NCBI GenBank assembly: GCA_022829145.1
Contig: CM040764.1
Coordinates: 18,371,534-18,435,533 of the forward strand
DNA from: Albula goreensis
Taxonomy: Eukaryota > Chordata > Actinopteri > Albuliformes > Albulidae
Direction: 5' to 3'
Length of the DNA: 64,000 bases
Shown: in pieces, positions 42,650 to 53,100 of the stretch
How positions within the stretch are numbered: the stretch's first letter is position 1
Layout of the letters: the number at the start of each line of letters is the position of its first letter
Translations under genes and position numbers: made by a program
The notes under the pieces: model-generated
The model's input: only the letters and a program-made list of their open reading frames with translations
The model's database searches: none
What the model was told of the DNA's origin: nothing

Positions 42650-43017
42650 TGTGCGTGTGTGTGTGTTGACAGAATGAGCAGATTGAATTTTTGTGTCATT
42701 AAGAAATGGAAAGCTTTTATGTCAATTACATTTTCCTTTGTAGTTACATACATCAAAAAAATACAATGAAAAATCAATGAAAAATACACTGTTGTTATAT
42801 TACAAACAAAGGTATTTGTCTTTGGCATGCAAGCAGACTTCTACATCTACTGCACACGTTTTGGCTAGTACAAAGATCTGATTGATAAATATGTTTGAAG
42901 ACCCTCTTTCAGTGTATGACCTACTTTTGCACACCTGCTTTAGGACTGATGTAGATTGAAATGTGAACACTGTTTTGGGAGAATGTTCTCTTACCTGGGC
43001 TCCCCTCATTCCTCCAG
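40761..43017. other. Intergenic region upstream of tmem125
   Basis: No supported gene. It contains a (GT)n tract at about 42615-42665. The block 41200-41930 has balanced composition and one 135-codon open frame that shows no recognisable domain, so it is more likely regulatory DNA than a gene. A probable 3' splice site at 43017 suggests that tmem125 has an upstream non-coding exon somewhere in or before this region. Confidence 0.55.
42615..42665. repeat. (GT)n microsatellite
   Basis: GT repeat with a few TTGT and GCGT interruptions in the intergenic DNA between dmrtb1 and tmem125. Confidence 0.95.
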
Positions 43018-43074
43018 GTGGTCATGTGGGTGCGCCCATGGTGATGTAGTGAGTCGACCCACTGAGAGAGAGAG

Positions 43075-43731
43075 ATGACGGAGATGCAGGTCCTCTCTGC
43101 TCGTCCGCATGTCCGGCCTGGCCCAGTGCGAGCCCGGCGAAGCGTCCTCGAGGAGCAGGTGGAGCTGTGGTGGTTCCGAGAGCCGCGGAAGTCGCTGGCA
43201 TGCTACTGCGTCTCGGTTACACTGGTCCTGGCCTGTGGGGCAGGCGGGGTTGGCGTCCTTTCCTCCACCACCAGCACGTCAGGGGCATGGCGGCTGGGCG
43301 TGGGGGTGGCGCTGTGCCTGCTGGCGCTGGCCGTGCTGCTGAAGCAGCTGCTGAGCTCAGCGGTGCAGGACATGGGCTGCGTGCGCAGCTGGGGCCGCAT
43401 CCGCGCTCTCAAGAGTGGCGGCCCGTCCGACCACGCCCTCATCCTGCTGACAGGTGTGGCCCTGCTGGTCTGTGGCTCTTTCCTGCTTGGCCTGGCCCCA
43501 CCCCGCCCTGCCCCTGGAGCAACCCTTGATGACATGGCTGTCACGGGGATGGTGCTTTTGGCTGGGGGCGGGGCCACAGTTCTGGGTGTGGCTGGGTATA
43601 CTGCAGTGGTGTTTCTCTTGGACCAGACAAGCAGTGGGCGGAGACTGAGCAACAGGGCAGCGACCATCTTCACTGTCTCTGGCCGGATGAGTGATGCAAG
43701 GCGACCTTCTAGCATGGTCAATCTCCTCTGA
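43075..43731 (+). CDS. tmem125: Transmembrane protein 125
   Basis: One uninterrupted exon encodes 218 residues, matching the human TMEM125 size. Conserved family segments are visible: EEQVELWW (about 26-33), CGAGGVGVLSSTTS, WRLGVGVALCLLALAVLLKQL and SSAVQDMGC (about 94-102). Four hydrophobic segments lie near residues 41-63, 72-93, 119-141 and 155-182, with a soluble C-terminus ending SMVNLL. It is predicted to be a polytopic membrane protein of unknown biochemical role. The ATG at 43075 is used as the start; a second ATG three codons on (43084) is possible. A consensus acceptor at 43017 implies that the 5' UTR is spliced. The GC-rich coding exon contrasts with AT-rich flanks, which is usual for single-exon genes. 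The gene is convergent with the C1orf210 orthologue, the same arrangement as in human. Confidence 0.94.
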   Translation: MTEMQVLSARPHVRPGPVRARRSVLEEQVELWWFREPRKSLACYCVSVTLVLACGAGGVGVLSSTTSTSGAWRLGVGVALCLLALAVLLKQLLSSAVQDMGCVRSWGRIRALKSGGPSDHALILLTGVALLVCGSFLLGLAPPRPAPGATLDDMAVTGMVLLAGGGATVLGVAGYTAVVFLLDQTSSGRRLSNRAATIFTVSGRMSDARRPSSMVNLL

Positions 43732-44235
43732 GGGAGGGACGTATAATACATATGATAAAATATTATATAATAATGGAAAGCTTCATGTGAACATGGAAAC
43801 CAGTCAGAAAAGGCACACACCATGTGTCTGAAGTCTCAGTTTCCTCAGCATTTTTATATATCCCTCTAGTATGATGTAATTTTATAAAAGGATATGCCAG
43901 CGCTGGAGAAGCCAATCAGAGACCCATTTCCCTGGGAGGAAGTAGATATACATGTGACACCATCCACAGAACCACTGCTGGAGCCTCCTGAGGAGACCGG
44001 TTGCTAGATCGCAAGTTGAATTAGATGAATATGTGTGAGTATATTCATAGCACTGTAATTATATTATTCTTTAAACAAACAGTTAGCATATTTTAGTTTC
44101 CTGCTACGAATTACATTTGTTTTATATTTGTTCAGTTTTATTGTGATGTATGTTTTTGTTTTTATATCGCCTTTTTAACTTTAACCAAGCAGGCCAAAGT
44201 ACAGATTAAAAAATAAACTCTAAATAAACTAAATA
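43732..44235 (+). other. 3' UTR of tmem125 with poly(A) signal
   Basis: AATAAA at 44212-44217, with a second copy about 10 bases on, lies roughly 480 nt after the stop. Cleavage near 44235 is inferred. Confidence 0.65.
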
Positions 44236-44690
44236 AGCTTTGTGCACTATGGACTGCTGAGGACCTGCAGGTCTACACATGGGTATAACCCACCTTTCTG
44301 CTCCAGAGTAAACTAGCGCTCCGTCACCCACGCTGCAGCTGGTCTCCGGCTAACTGGAGCTTATTGTCCTCAGTGACTAATCCAGCGTAGCTGAGCGGAG
44401 CTGGAGCGATGGTGTCAGCGCTGAGCTCACAGGCTCGCAGTGCGCAGGCCGTGCTGGGCGATGCCAGTTGCTGTGGTGTGCTGACTGCCCGCTGCCCACT
44501 GCCTACACACAACTCCCCATCACCCACGACAACAGCCAGTTTCACCATGTCGCTCAGACAACAGGCCACCAAAGCAGGAGTGCCTGCCCAAGCACCATCA
44601 CAGAGTGTCCCCTTTCATAAGAAAATGCAGATATTTCAAGTCATTATTTTTCTGAATCAGGGTGACAGAAGAATTTGATATGATTAGGGT
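44236..44690. other. Short gap between convergent tmem125 and C1orf210-like gene
   Basis: A GC-rich block at about 44290-44600 has open frames on both strands but no family resemblance. It may belong to the tmem125 3' UTR or be regulatory. Confidence 0.5.
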
Positions 44691-44691
44691 C

Positions 44692-45149
44692 TTTATTAAC
44701 ACCAGGAAGAATTCAAAATTGTAGTTACAGTTTTACATTTTTGCACACACACAAAATCTCATTATACAACAATAAAAAGAATATACAGTATACTTTAATC
44801 CATTCAGTAACAAAATAATAAGAGTTAAATATCAAGAAAATAGCTCATTTTCAAATATATATTTTGTTCAGCATTGATTGAGAACCTTTCAGTCAGGAGT
44901 GTCTTCTTTCAAAATATTATTAAAATGTGTAAAAGAGGAATAAGTTACATGAATTTGGCCCCTTTTCCTGTTTTCTTCCAGAAATACCCATATCAGCAGT
45001 TTCTGTTCAATTATTTACAGGAGTGAGTCAATCAGTGTTTAGGAGTCATACCATGGTGCATAAAAAGTCACTGTAAACAATTCATTGGTCAAAGGTGAAA
45101 ATGAAATAGGGATATGGTGATGGCCCACCTCCCTGCATCTCCGGTCCTG
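44692..45149 (-). other. 3' UTR and poly(A) signal of C1orf210-like gene
   Basis: On the minus strand an AATAAA (TTTATT on plus, 44692-44697) lies about 450 nt past the stop codon at 45150-45152. The intervening DNA is AT-rich without ORFs. Confidence 0.65.
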
Positions 45150-47202
45150 CTAACCGATAGTAAACTGGATATCATCATCGCTGTCCTCCACCTCCTCTTC
45201 CTCGGCCTCCCTCTGTGCCCTCTCCTTTTCGCTGGCCTGAATGTAGTTGTCCTCTATGAAGCCATCGTCGTCATCGTCCAGCTCGCGGGGGCAGGCTCGG
45301 CCGCGTGGGCCATGTCCTGAGGGCTCCGGCCCCAGTCCCACCCCCAGCTCTGCCCGGCTGCACTGGCTGGATACTTCGCCCTCGTACAGTAGCCTGTGGT
45401 GGTAGCTGGCCAGGTAGCGATGGAACAGCTTGCACTTCACCGCCAGCACGATGAGGCCAGTAATGGAGAGGACTGTAACCAGGGCAGCGATCAGGTACAG
45501 CCAGGTGTTCGTCTGTGCCGGGGTGTCCTCGCTAGGGGCTTTGACTGCAGGAGGGGAGACCCCAGAGGGAGCAGCATAAGAGTTTGTACACAGATGCTAC
45601 TGACACATATTTGTAGTGACACTGGTTCTACAACACAGCCAGATGGTCAGTTCCTACATACCATATAGTTCTTCTACCTCCTAACCTCAGGAGCTTCTAG
45701 TAAATTCCAGTGCTATGCTAGTGTTTGTGAATATTAAAGAGAAGGCAAAAATTCAACTTGTTTGGTATACATTATCAATTAAAGCATTTCAGACCGACTA
45801 GGACTAACTATATGCATGATGAGTATATGATGAATTTGCCCGCTGTTCTGTATGACATGAACTCTGCTCAGACTGAAGACACTCATTGATTGTCTTCAGA
45901 GGGTTGATAAGCTGTAGAATGGGAAGCAGAATAGAGATTGTACCTGTAGAACTGTTGTTATCCTTGATCAGCAGTTTCCTGTGAAAGCTTGGGGCACCTA
46001 TTGGACACAGAGACTTAATCAATCTTTTCTCCGTTTTCATGTTTCTCTACAATGTTCCCCATACTTGAGTGGTCAATCATTGCTGACAATCAACAATCTT
46101 GGTGGGCACTCACATAGATGTAGGCCTTCACTGAAAAACTCAGGTTATTCAGGCTAATTATTCAAATGTACTGTTGCGCCTTCATCAGTGAAATTCTGTC
46201 ATATACTGACAGCAGTGGTGTGTGCTATAAGATAACAATCATACAACTCTTGAGAGTCTGCAGGAAGTTAACAGGTTAATTAAAGGGGAATTGCTAATCA
46301 GAACTCATGTTTTAAATTGGGCTTTTAAGTTAAAGGATGTGTGTTACTGTTGGTCGATTTGGTAATGGGCAAAGGAGAATTGTGCATGTACCTCCAGACA
46401 CATCCCTCACATCTGAGCCCTGTGGGGTGCCAGGCCAAATCATCTGGGCTGCGCCCTTAAACCATGCAGGAGGAGCAACCCCCAGGTGATGGTTGCCGTG
46501 GAGATCAAGGTAGGTCAGGCCTTTCAGGTCTTGGAAAGCATCAGGCAAGGGGTCATGCAGTCTGTTGTCACCCAGCATTAGAGTGTGGAGCCTGGAGAAG
46601 GCTTTGAATGCTCCAGGCCTGATCTCTGCCAGCCGGCAGGCACTGAGATCCAAGACTCTGAGAGATCGCAGGCCTGCCAGCATGTTTCTGTCCAGCAGGG
46701 GGAGGTAGCTGCCAGACAAGTTCAGCAGGCTCAGCTGTTCCAGTCTCCGCAGGGCCATTAGGGTTGAGGGATGGGTGAGGTTCAAGGCATTCTGGGAAAG
46801 ATCCAGCACTGTCACATTCACCCAGATCTCTGCAGGAACCTCTGTCAGCTTCTGGCCACTACAGTTGAAGGCTGGCTGTTGGAATATGGGAATTTAGATC
46901 TTTGCCACCATTTAAAATCAGGCCCCCCATCCAATCAAAACTAACCAATCAAGAAATAAGAATGTTGTTATTTTGTCCAAAGGACAACATTCCAGGTAAA
47001 CAACGTTCAAGAGACATCAATGAAACCTGACAAATTTACAATAACATTCTGGGAATGTTCAAGCAATAAAAAATTGTTAGCTGGGATGTTGCCCCACCTC
47101 GGTGGCACTAAAGACGCAGGGGCCCAGTTTCTGGGGTGCTATGCCCACAGCCACACCCCAGAGACACAGGGCCACACCAAGGCTCTTCTCCAGTGACATC
47201 AT
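45150..47202 (-). CDS. c1orf210: C1orf210/TEMP orthologue with leucine-rich-repeat ectodomain
   Basis: Four in-phase exons (47202-47098, 46875-46392, 45997-45944, 45544-45150) give 345 residues: a signal peptide (about 1-21, hydrophobic LGVALCLWGVAVG), a cysteine-containing cap (Cys29, Cys40), about five leucine-rich repeats (about 50-170) with LDLSQN, LDLSAC and LDLHGN cores, a linker, one membrane helix (229-250) and a 95-residue acidic cytoplasmic tail. The tail motif DDDDGFIEDNYIQ and the juxtamembrane C.LFHRYLASYHHR closely resemble human C1orf210, the type III endosome membrane protein TEMP. The human protein is only about 113 residues with no LRRs, so the ectodomain is the striking difference. 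The position next to tmem125 and the convergent orientation support orthology. The predicted location is plasma or endosomal membrane, type I topology. The ligand is unknown. Confidence 0.85.
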
Positions 47203-49670
47203 ACTGATGGCCTCCCTGTCGAGAAGAGAAAAGAATAAACTCTTATCCCAGGAAGGCACGATCAGACACCTCTCTGTGCACAGGTTATGACACCCAAGCA
47301 TTACATCTATTGAGAGCATAACCATAAAATGTCATTGTGTTTATGATAACCTGACACATTAACGGTTATTTTTCTGGTGACACAGATCTTTACATGACTT
47401 CCCCTATTGAGACCCTGAGGTGGATCGCGAAGGAAACCTGGTGTTATGGGATTGTGGTGAGCAGTAACAGGAGGCAACAAAACAAACTGGGGTGAACTAG
47501 ACAGGACATTTATTTGTGCTTTACAACAGATAACATATAAAAAGGAAAAAACAACTACTTACAATACAGGGAAAAATGAACATACTGATAGCAGCCCAGG
47601 TGCTTGAATAGTGTTAGCCCCGCTCTGGGCTGAACCAATTCTGAATAATTACAGGGGAACCAATTATTGTAAATAAACCACAAATTTACAGTTTGGCATC
47701 ACTAACCCTTTGAACAATTTGCATATTTCTCTACCCACCGGTGAGTAGACACATTTGATTTAAAATGTACAGGGACATCGGTTACACATGCATGATATTC
47801 GATTATTAACTCTGCTGGACGTGAAGGTTTGCACGGGTCCTCCCTGTTCCATCATACCTGGCCAGTCTGAGGGTCATTCCAATGGCTGGACTAAGAAATT
47901 AACCAGCAAAGATTACTTTGAATGTGGAGAGATTTAATGTTTTCAAAAACTATAATACAAATTCTATCCTGCAATCTCTTACTTTATGAAGTTTTCCAAC
48001 ATGCCCAAGCTCACCATGATTGCGAACAACCATATGGTTGGATATATATAAAAACTAGCATGACATACTCCTTAGAGGAACATATTTACACACAGTGTAT
48101 AAACAGTACATTCCACAGCCTTCTCGCCGTTCTTTGAGAAAGGCAAAAGTAGGTCAGGGTATAGACTAACCCCTCCTGCCCATGGTATTTGCATCCCATC
48201 ATAAGGTTTCTTACTGTGCTGTTGTGCATTGGCACAGCTACCCTGTCACTATGGCTGATATTTGTGTTTGGTTTCCAAGTGTTTGCTCACAAGGCACAAA
48301 CAAGGCATGAAAACACAGATAATTTTGCAAATGTCAGCTCTGTCTTGAGCTCTTTCTCAGGACAGAGCTCAAGACAGCACATAAAGGCATAGCAGCTGTG
48401 AACTCACCTTGCTTTCCACAAGAAGTGAGGTACATCAACAAAACAAGTTTTGCCTGCCTACACAGAATACCTCTAGACAAAAGTAGACTGAAAAATACCT
48501 GTAAGTGATATGGGGCAGGACAGTTTGTTTGTGTAAAAGAGAATTCTAAAGATACTTCATTCACTTTCACTGTAATTGACCTGCCATAATTCTTTCAGTT
48601 CTTTTCCTGTATTCATTTTCCTGGTGTGTTTCCACTGTAAGTGCAGTGGCATTAGCCTTTCAGAGCCTCCTAGACTCTTTCCCCATATGTCCACACATCT
48701 AATAATACAAAAAAATATAAACTTTCCTGATTCAGACTTCCGGCAGTGAAAGTCTTCATAAAAAAGCACCTTACATAAAATGTCAGGTCACATTCCATTC
48801 CTCTGACAAAACACTTATACATTCCATCAAAAATACTTGTCTTAGGGACTGCCTAGATACCACATATAACCCACCCTGTTGTCACAGGGTCACCACACTG
48901 AAACCAATGCACAGAGTGTGGAAGAACGGTCATACAAATGGTGCCATTTGCTGGTGACAGCGAGTGATTTTACATACCTGCTTGTGGTAGGTAACACCAT
49001 GAGCCCAATGATGTTTCCTGCACACTGAAATGCCTGTGACAGTTTATTCAGGGTTTTGAAATAAAATGGAGGTATGCAGTACAAAGGTTGGCGGTGGTGA
49101 AATGCTATCCTGAGGGCAGGTTAATTAGTAACTCTATAACGGTGTTATCCATTCCCATTGGCCCCTGCTTCCTACACTAAATCCATTTTTCATAATAAAC
49201 GGCCCGGTTACACAGAGGAAGTACATGTTGTAAAAACAACATTAAAAAAATAGTATGTGCATATGCATTTCTGTGTGCTTGTATATGTATGCGCTTAGAT
49301 GTGAGATGCAATGATAAGGTTTGCCACACACATTTTTCAGAAATTGTCCTGAATTTTGTTATTGCCAGGATATCAAGTTCATACCCAGGATAGGCAGGGC
49401 CTTGGATTAAATCAACATTTGTATTTTGAAAGGTGTCGTCTAACAACGCCTAATTTCCTCCTAGTCCCACTCCTTCCACCATCTCCAGTCAGTTACAGCT
49501 GCACTGTGGTTATATGTGGGTATGTCATGGAACCAAACATATAACTTTAAAATGCAGCACAATAAGGAAATGCTGCTTCATGTCAATGTCCAACCAGGTT
49601 CCCTCATGACGGAAAATAAACTAGAAATGTTTCAATCATGAAAAAACGACATCACATCTTGTTCGTTTGC
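47203..49670. other. Intergenic region between C1orf210-like gene and tut4
   Basis: No gene is supported. The immediate part above 47202 should hold the 5' UTR and promoter of the C1orf210-like gene. A 14-bp hairpin lies at 48340-48377. Otherwise the DNA is AT-rich with only chance ORFs. Confidence 0.6.
48340..48377. repeat. 14-bp perfect inverted repeat, 10-nt loop
   Basis: CTGTCTTGAGCTCT at 48340-48353 is mirrored by AGAGCTCAAGACAG at 48364-48377. The stem is too short for a typical pre-miRNA. It lies in intergenic DNA. Confidence 0.88.
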
Positions 49671-49677
49671 TTTTTTC

Positions 49678-50100
49678 TTTATTTTTTTGCTTTTTTGACT
49701 TTTTTTCTTTTTTTTCTTTTTAGAGACTTTTTTTGAACACTACATAATTATGTGATTAGGGTAGTATGCTTTTTAAAATGTACCTCTACTCAAAGCCTTT
49801 ATCCTTCAGCAAGCAAAATACAAGTACCAGCTAATCAAAATAAAGGAATACATATTTTATCCTTCCTTTACAAATAAAAAAACACTTTTTGGACCCCTTC
49901 AAAAATGGGGGCATTAAAATATTTGACATTTGTATCACAAATCAATGTGATGACACAAAAAGTAAAAACTGTACAAAAATTATACATTTGTTTTAAAAAC
50001 TTGTGTCTTGTGACCAAATGATGTGAAGTTAAAATATATTTCCTTTTCCTTTTGGATAAGACCTTGAACTCATGTGGAAAGTAAAGTAAGAAGGAGGGGT
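49678..50100 (-). other. 3' UTR and poly(A) signal of tut4
   Basis: AATAAA on the minus strand (TTTATT on plus, 49678-49683) lies about 420 nt beyond the stop at 50101-50103, in an A/T-homopolymer-rich setting. The end point is inferred. Confidence 0.6.
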
Positions 50101-53100
50101 TCACTTCTTCTGTTGGATGTAGTTGAGACTGACGTGCCGTCCATGGGGGAGGAGAGGGAAATGCTGATTATTGTGTACCATGGACCCTAGAGGGGATGAC
50201 GAGAACCATGTCAATTACTTCAACTGAGTCACAAGACATTCACAGTGTCACACAGCCCTGAAACCGCCATGATGTCAAAGTGACTGTAGGCCCTGAGCAG
50301 TGCGAATGGTGCGTCTCACCAGCACAATAGCTATGCCAGATGTGCTTTACTCCAAAAAGGGAAATAACTGTGTTCTGATGAAACTCTGAAACTTGGCTGG
50401 TAACCTAAAAGCTACAGGCTTCCTTCCTAAGAACCAAAAAGGTTTGACACAGCACTCTTGAAGCTGCTGTTGCATCAGTCCCAGCTTGGCAACTACAAGC
50501 CCAGCTGGAAGGATTTATTGTTTTGCATGATAAAACTATTGAGTATACATAAGATATCTTATTTACTAAAAGCAAAGACATACTTCGCTAGCAAGCTACT
50601 GGCTTTAAATTACATAGGCTCTCCTATTTTGTTGATGCTTTTGATAATGAAACATTGAGTTTAATATTTAACCATTTTAACTGGCTGGCAAAAAATCAAT
50701 TTTGACCAATACACAAGTTTTTCTTCTCCAGCTATAAATATGGCAAATCCCCAGTATCTCAGAATGTTACTGTATGATCGCAATGATAAAAGAAACTCCT
50801 CAAAGGGGTAATGGCAGCAGTAAACATACCAGCATCTTACATTCCATAATCGATAGGAGACAGGCGTGTGGTGCTTTTCATCATAGCTCTTTTACATTAC
50901 AAATATTTAGCAGATGCTGCTATGCAGCGCTAAGCCATAAATGCTTTCAGACAGAGTACAAAGTTCAGTCGTGTTACAGGCAGTCGCGGTATAATGTGGA
51001 GAGCTACTGTCTCAGCTGCACTGGCTATCACAGTGAGAGGACTGAGCTGCGAGGGGCTGGCAAAGTTCAGTCGTGTTACAGGCTGCCGCAGTATAATGTG
51101 GAGAGCTACTGTCTCAGCTGCGCTGGCTATCACAGTGAGAGGACTGAGCTGCGAGGGGCTGGCAAAGTTCAGTCGGTTACAGGCATTCGCAGTATAAAAG
51201 TTCAGTCGCTATGTTCCAGGCATTCGCAGTATAATGTGGAGAGCTACTGTCTCAGCTGCGCTGGCTATCACAGTGAGAGGACTGAGCTGCGAGGGGCTGG
51301 CAAAGTTCAGTCGTGTTACAGGTAGTCGCAGTATAATGTGGAGAGCTACTGCCTCAGCTGCACTGGCTATCACAGTGAGAGGACTGAGCTGCGAGGGGCT
51401 GGGCCCTCACCTTGTGAGATGAAGGGCTTGTTCTGCTGGAAGGCCGCGTTGCCCTGCTGCAGGAGGTTCTGGGGCATTCGGTAGGACCAGGAGGGGGACA
51501 GGGTGAACTGGGCGGGGTTGCCTTGCTCCCACGTCAGGGAGCCCTGGGTCACTTTACCAAACTGGTTCTGGTATCCCTGGTCTGAGAGAAAGAAGAGAAA
51601 CAAACCCTTTACCTCCACCGTTACTTGGGTGACCCACAGAACTCAACTACTGATTTTTCTCAAATATTATACATTCCTTATATAAAGCAATGTTACACAT
51701 TGGTTTAACAAGTACCAGTGAAACAGCTTAAGTGTGCATAGTGCATGGAAAGTTTGGGAACCCCTGATGATAGCTGCCCCTTATTCCACCATGGCAGGTA
51801 TGGGTCTATGACTGTGGTGCGAAAAGCAGCGTGTGCACAGTGCATGAGAACAGGAGTCCCCTTAGAGCCCCACATTTTAAGATGCCTCTTACCTGAACAC
51901 AACTACTGATCTAAATGCAGACACAAAGAGAAACTGACAAACAAGCTCTGATAGAGGAAACAGCTTTTAAAATTCGGCAATATCCTGTTTAAGAGCAAAT
52001 AAAAATGATTCACTGTTTCAAACAACGTGCAAAGGCAAACAGCTGTCCTTGGTGAGAGATACACCAGTCTTCCAATGTATGCAAGCTCTGTCCTGTAGCA
52101 CCTTATGTCTGAACGAATATAAAATAGTTGCTGGTTTATAGGCAAGAGAGTAAGAGCAGTGCACCACACATCCATAACTTGGGGCAATCCATGTATAAAA
52201 AAGAGCAAAAAAGGGAAACAGTTCAAATAAATAATAGTAAATGATAAATCAATAACTGTAACTGAAAAATACACATGCTAAAAAAATGTTGTCAATATCG
52301 AACACAGACACCCGCAGAGAGCCATAGTGAAACTAGGTCAGCCTGCAGCATGAAACAAGAGACAGATAAAGACACAAACACTTACAGACCTACAGACAGA
52401 CAGACACAGACAGACAGACAGACACACACACAGATCCACAGTGCAGTGCTCCCCAGTGTGTACCTGTCTTCCCCAGAGTGCCGTTCCCCACCAGTGCCCC
52501 AGGAGTTAGATGGTTGTGCCAGGGGCCGTCCCGCCCCGCCGGCTGGGCGAAGATGATGCTTGGGTCATTCAAGTTCATGGGGCCGGGATTGCCAGGCGAG
52601 CCGCCGTTGGCGTTGGCTGGGGCGGTGCGCAGTGAGAAGCCCAGGCCAGGCGGGGAGGGGTGGGGCCCTGAGGCGGTGGTGGTGATGACAGGGCCGTGGA
52701 TTGGCCAGGACGTGGCGGGGAGGGGGCTGGAGTGATGCATGCCCAGTGTGGGCAGCCCTGGGTGGAACTGCCCCGGGTGCGAGTGGGGGAAGTTGAAAAG
52801 CGGGAGCTGGACCTGGGGGTGTGGGGCTGGGGCCGAGGTTGGGGCCTGGACTTGGGGCGGGGCTTTGTGTGGCCCCTGGGCTTTGATCTGGGCCGTCTGG
52901 GGAGAGCTGGAGGGCTGGGCGGAGCCCTGGCTAAAGGGTGTGCCCTGCGGGGAGTAGGGTGGAGTCTGCCGTGTCTCTGACTGCAAATCAGGAAAGGACA
53001 AAGCATTTATTTCACTTACAGCCAAACCTCACTCACATCCCACTCAGCTCATTGCCTTTATTTTACCTAGAGGCAAGTAGCATTTATAAAAGAGTATACA

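Noticed and set aside
50774-51325. 183-codon + strand ORF with repeated YNVESYCLSC segments
   Set aside because: It is produced by the 102-bp minisatellite, whose period is divisible by three, inside a tut4 intron on the other strand.
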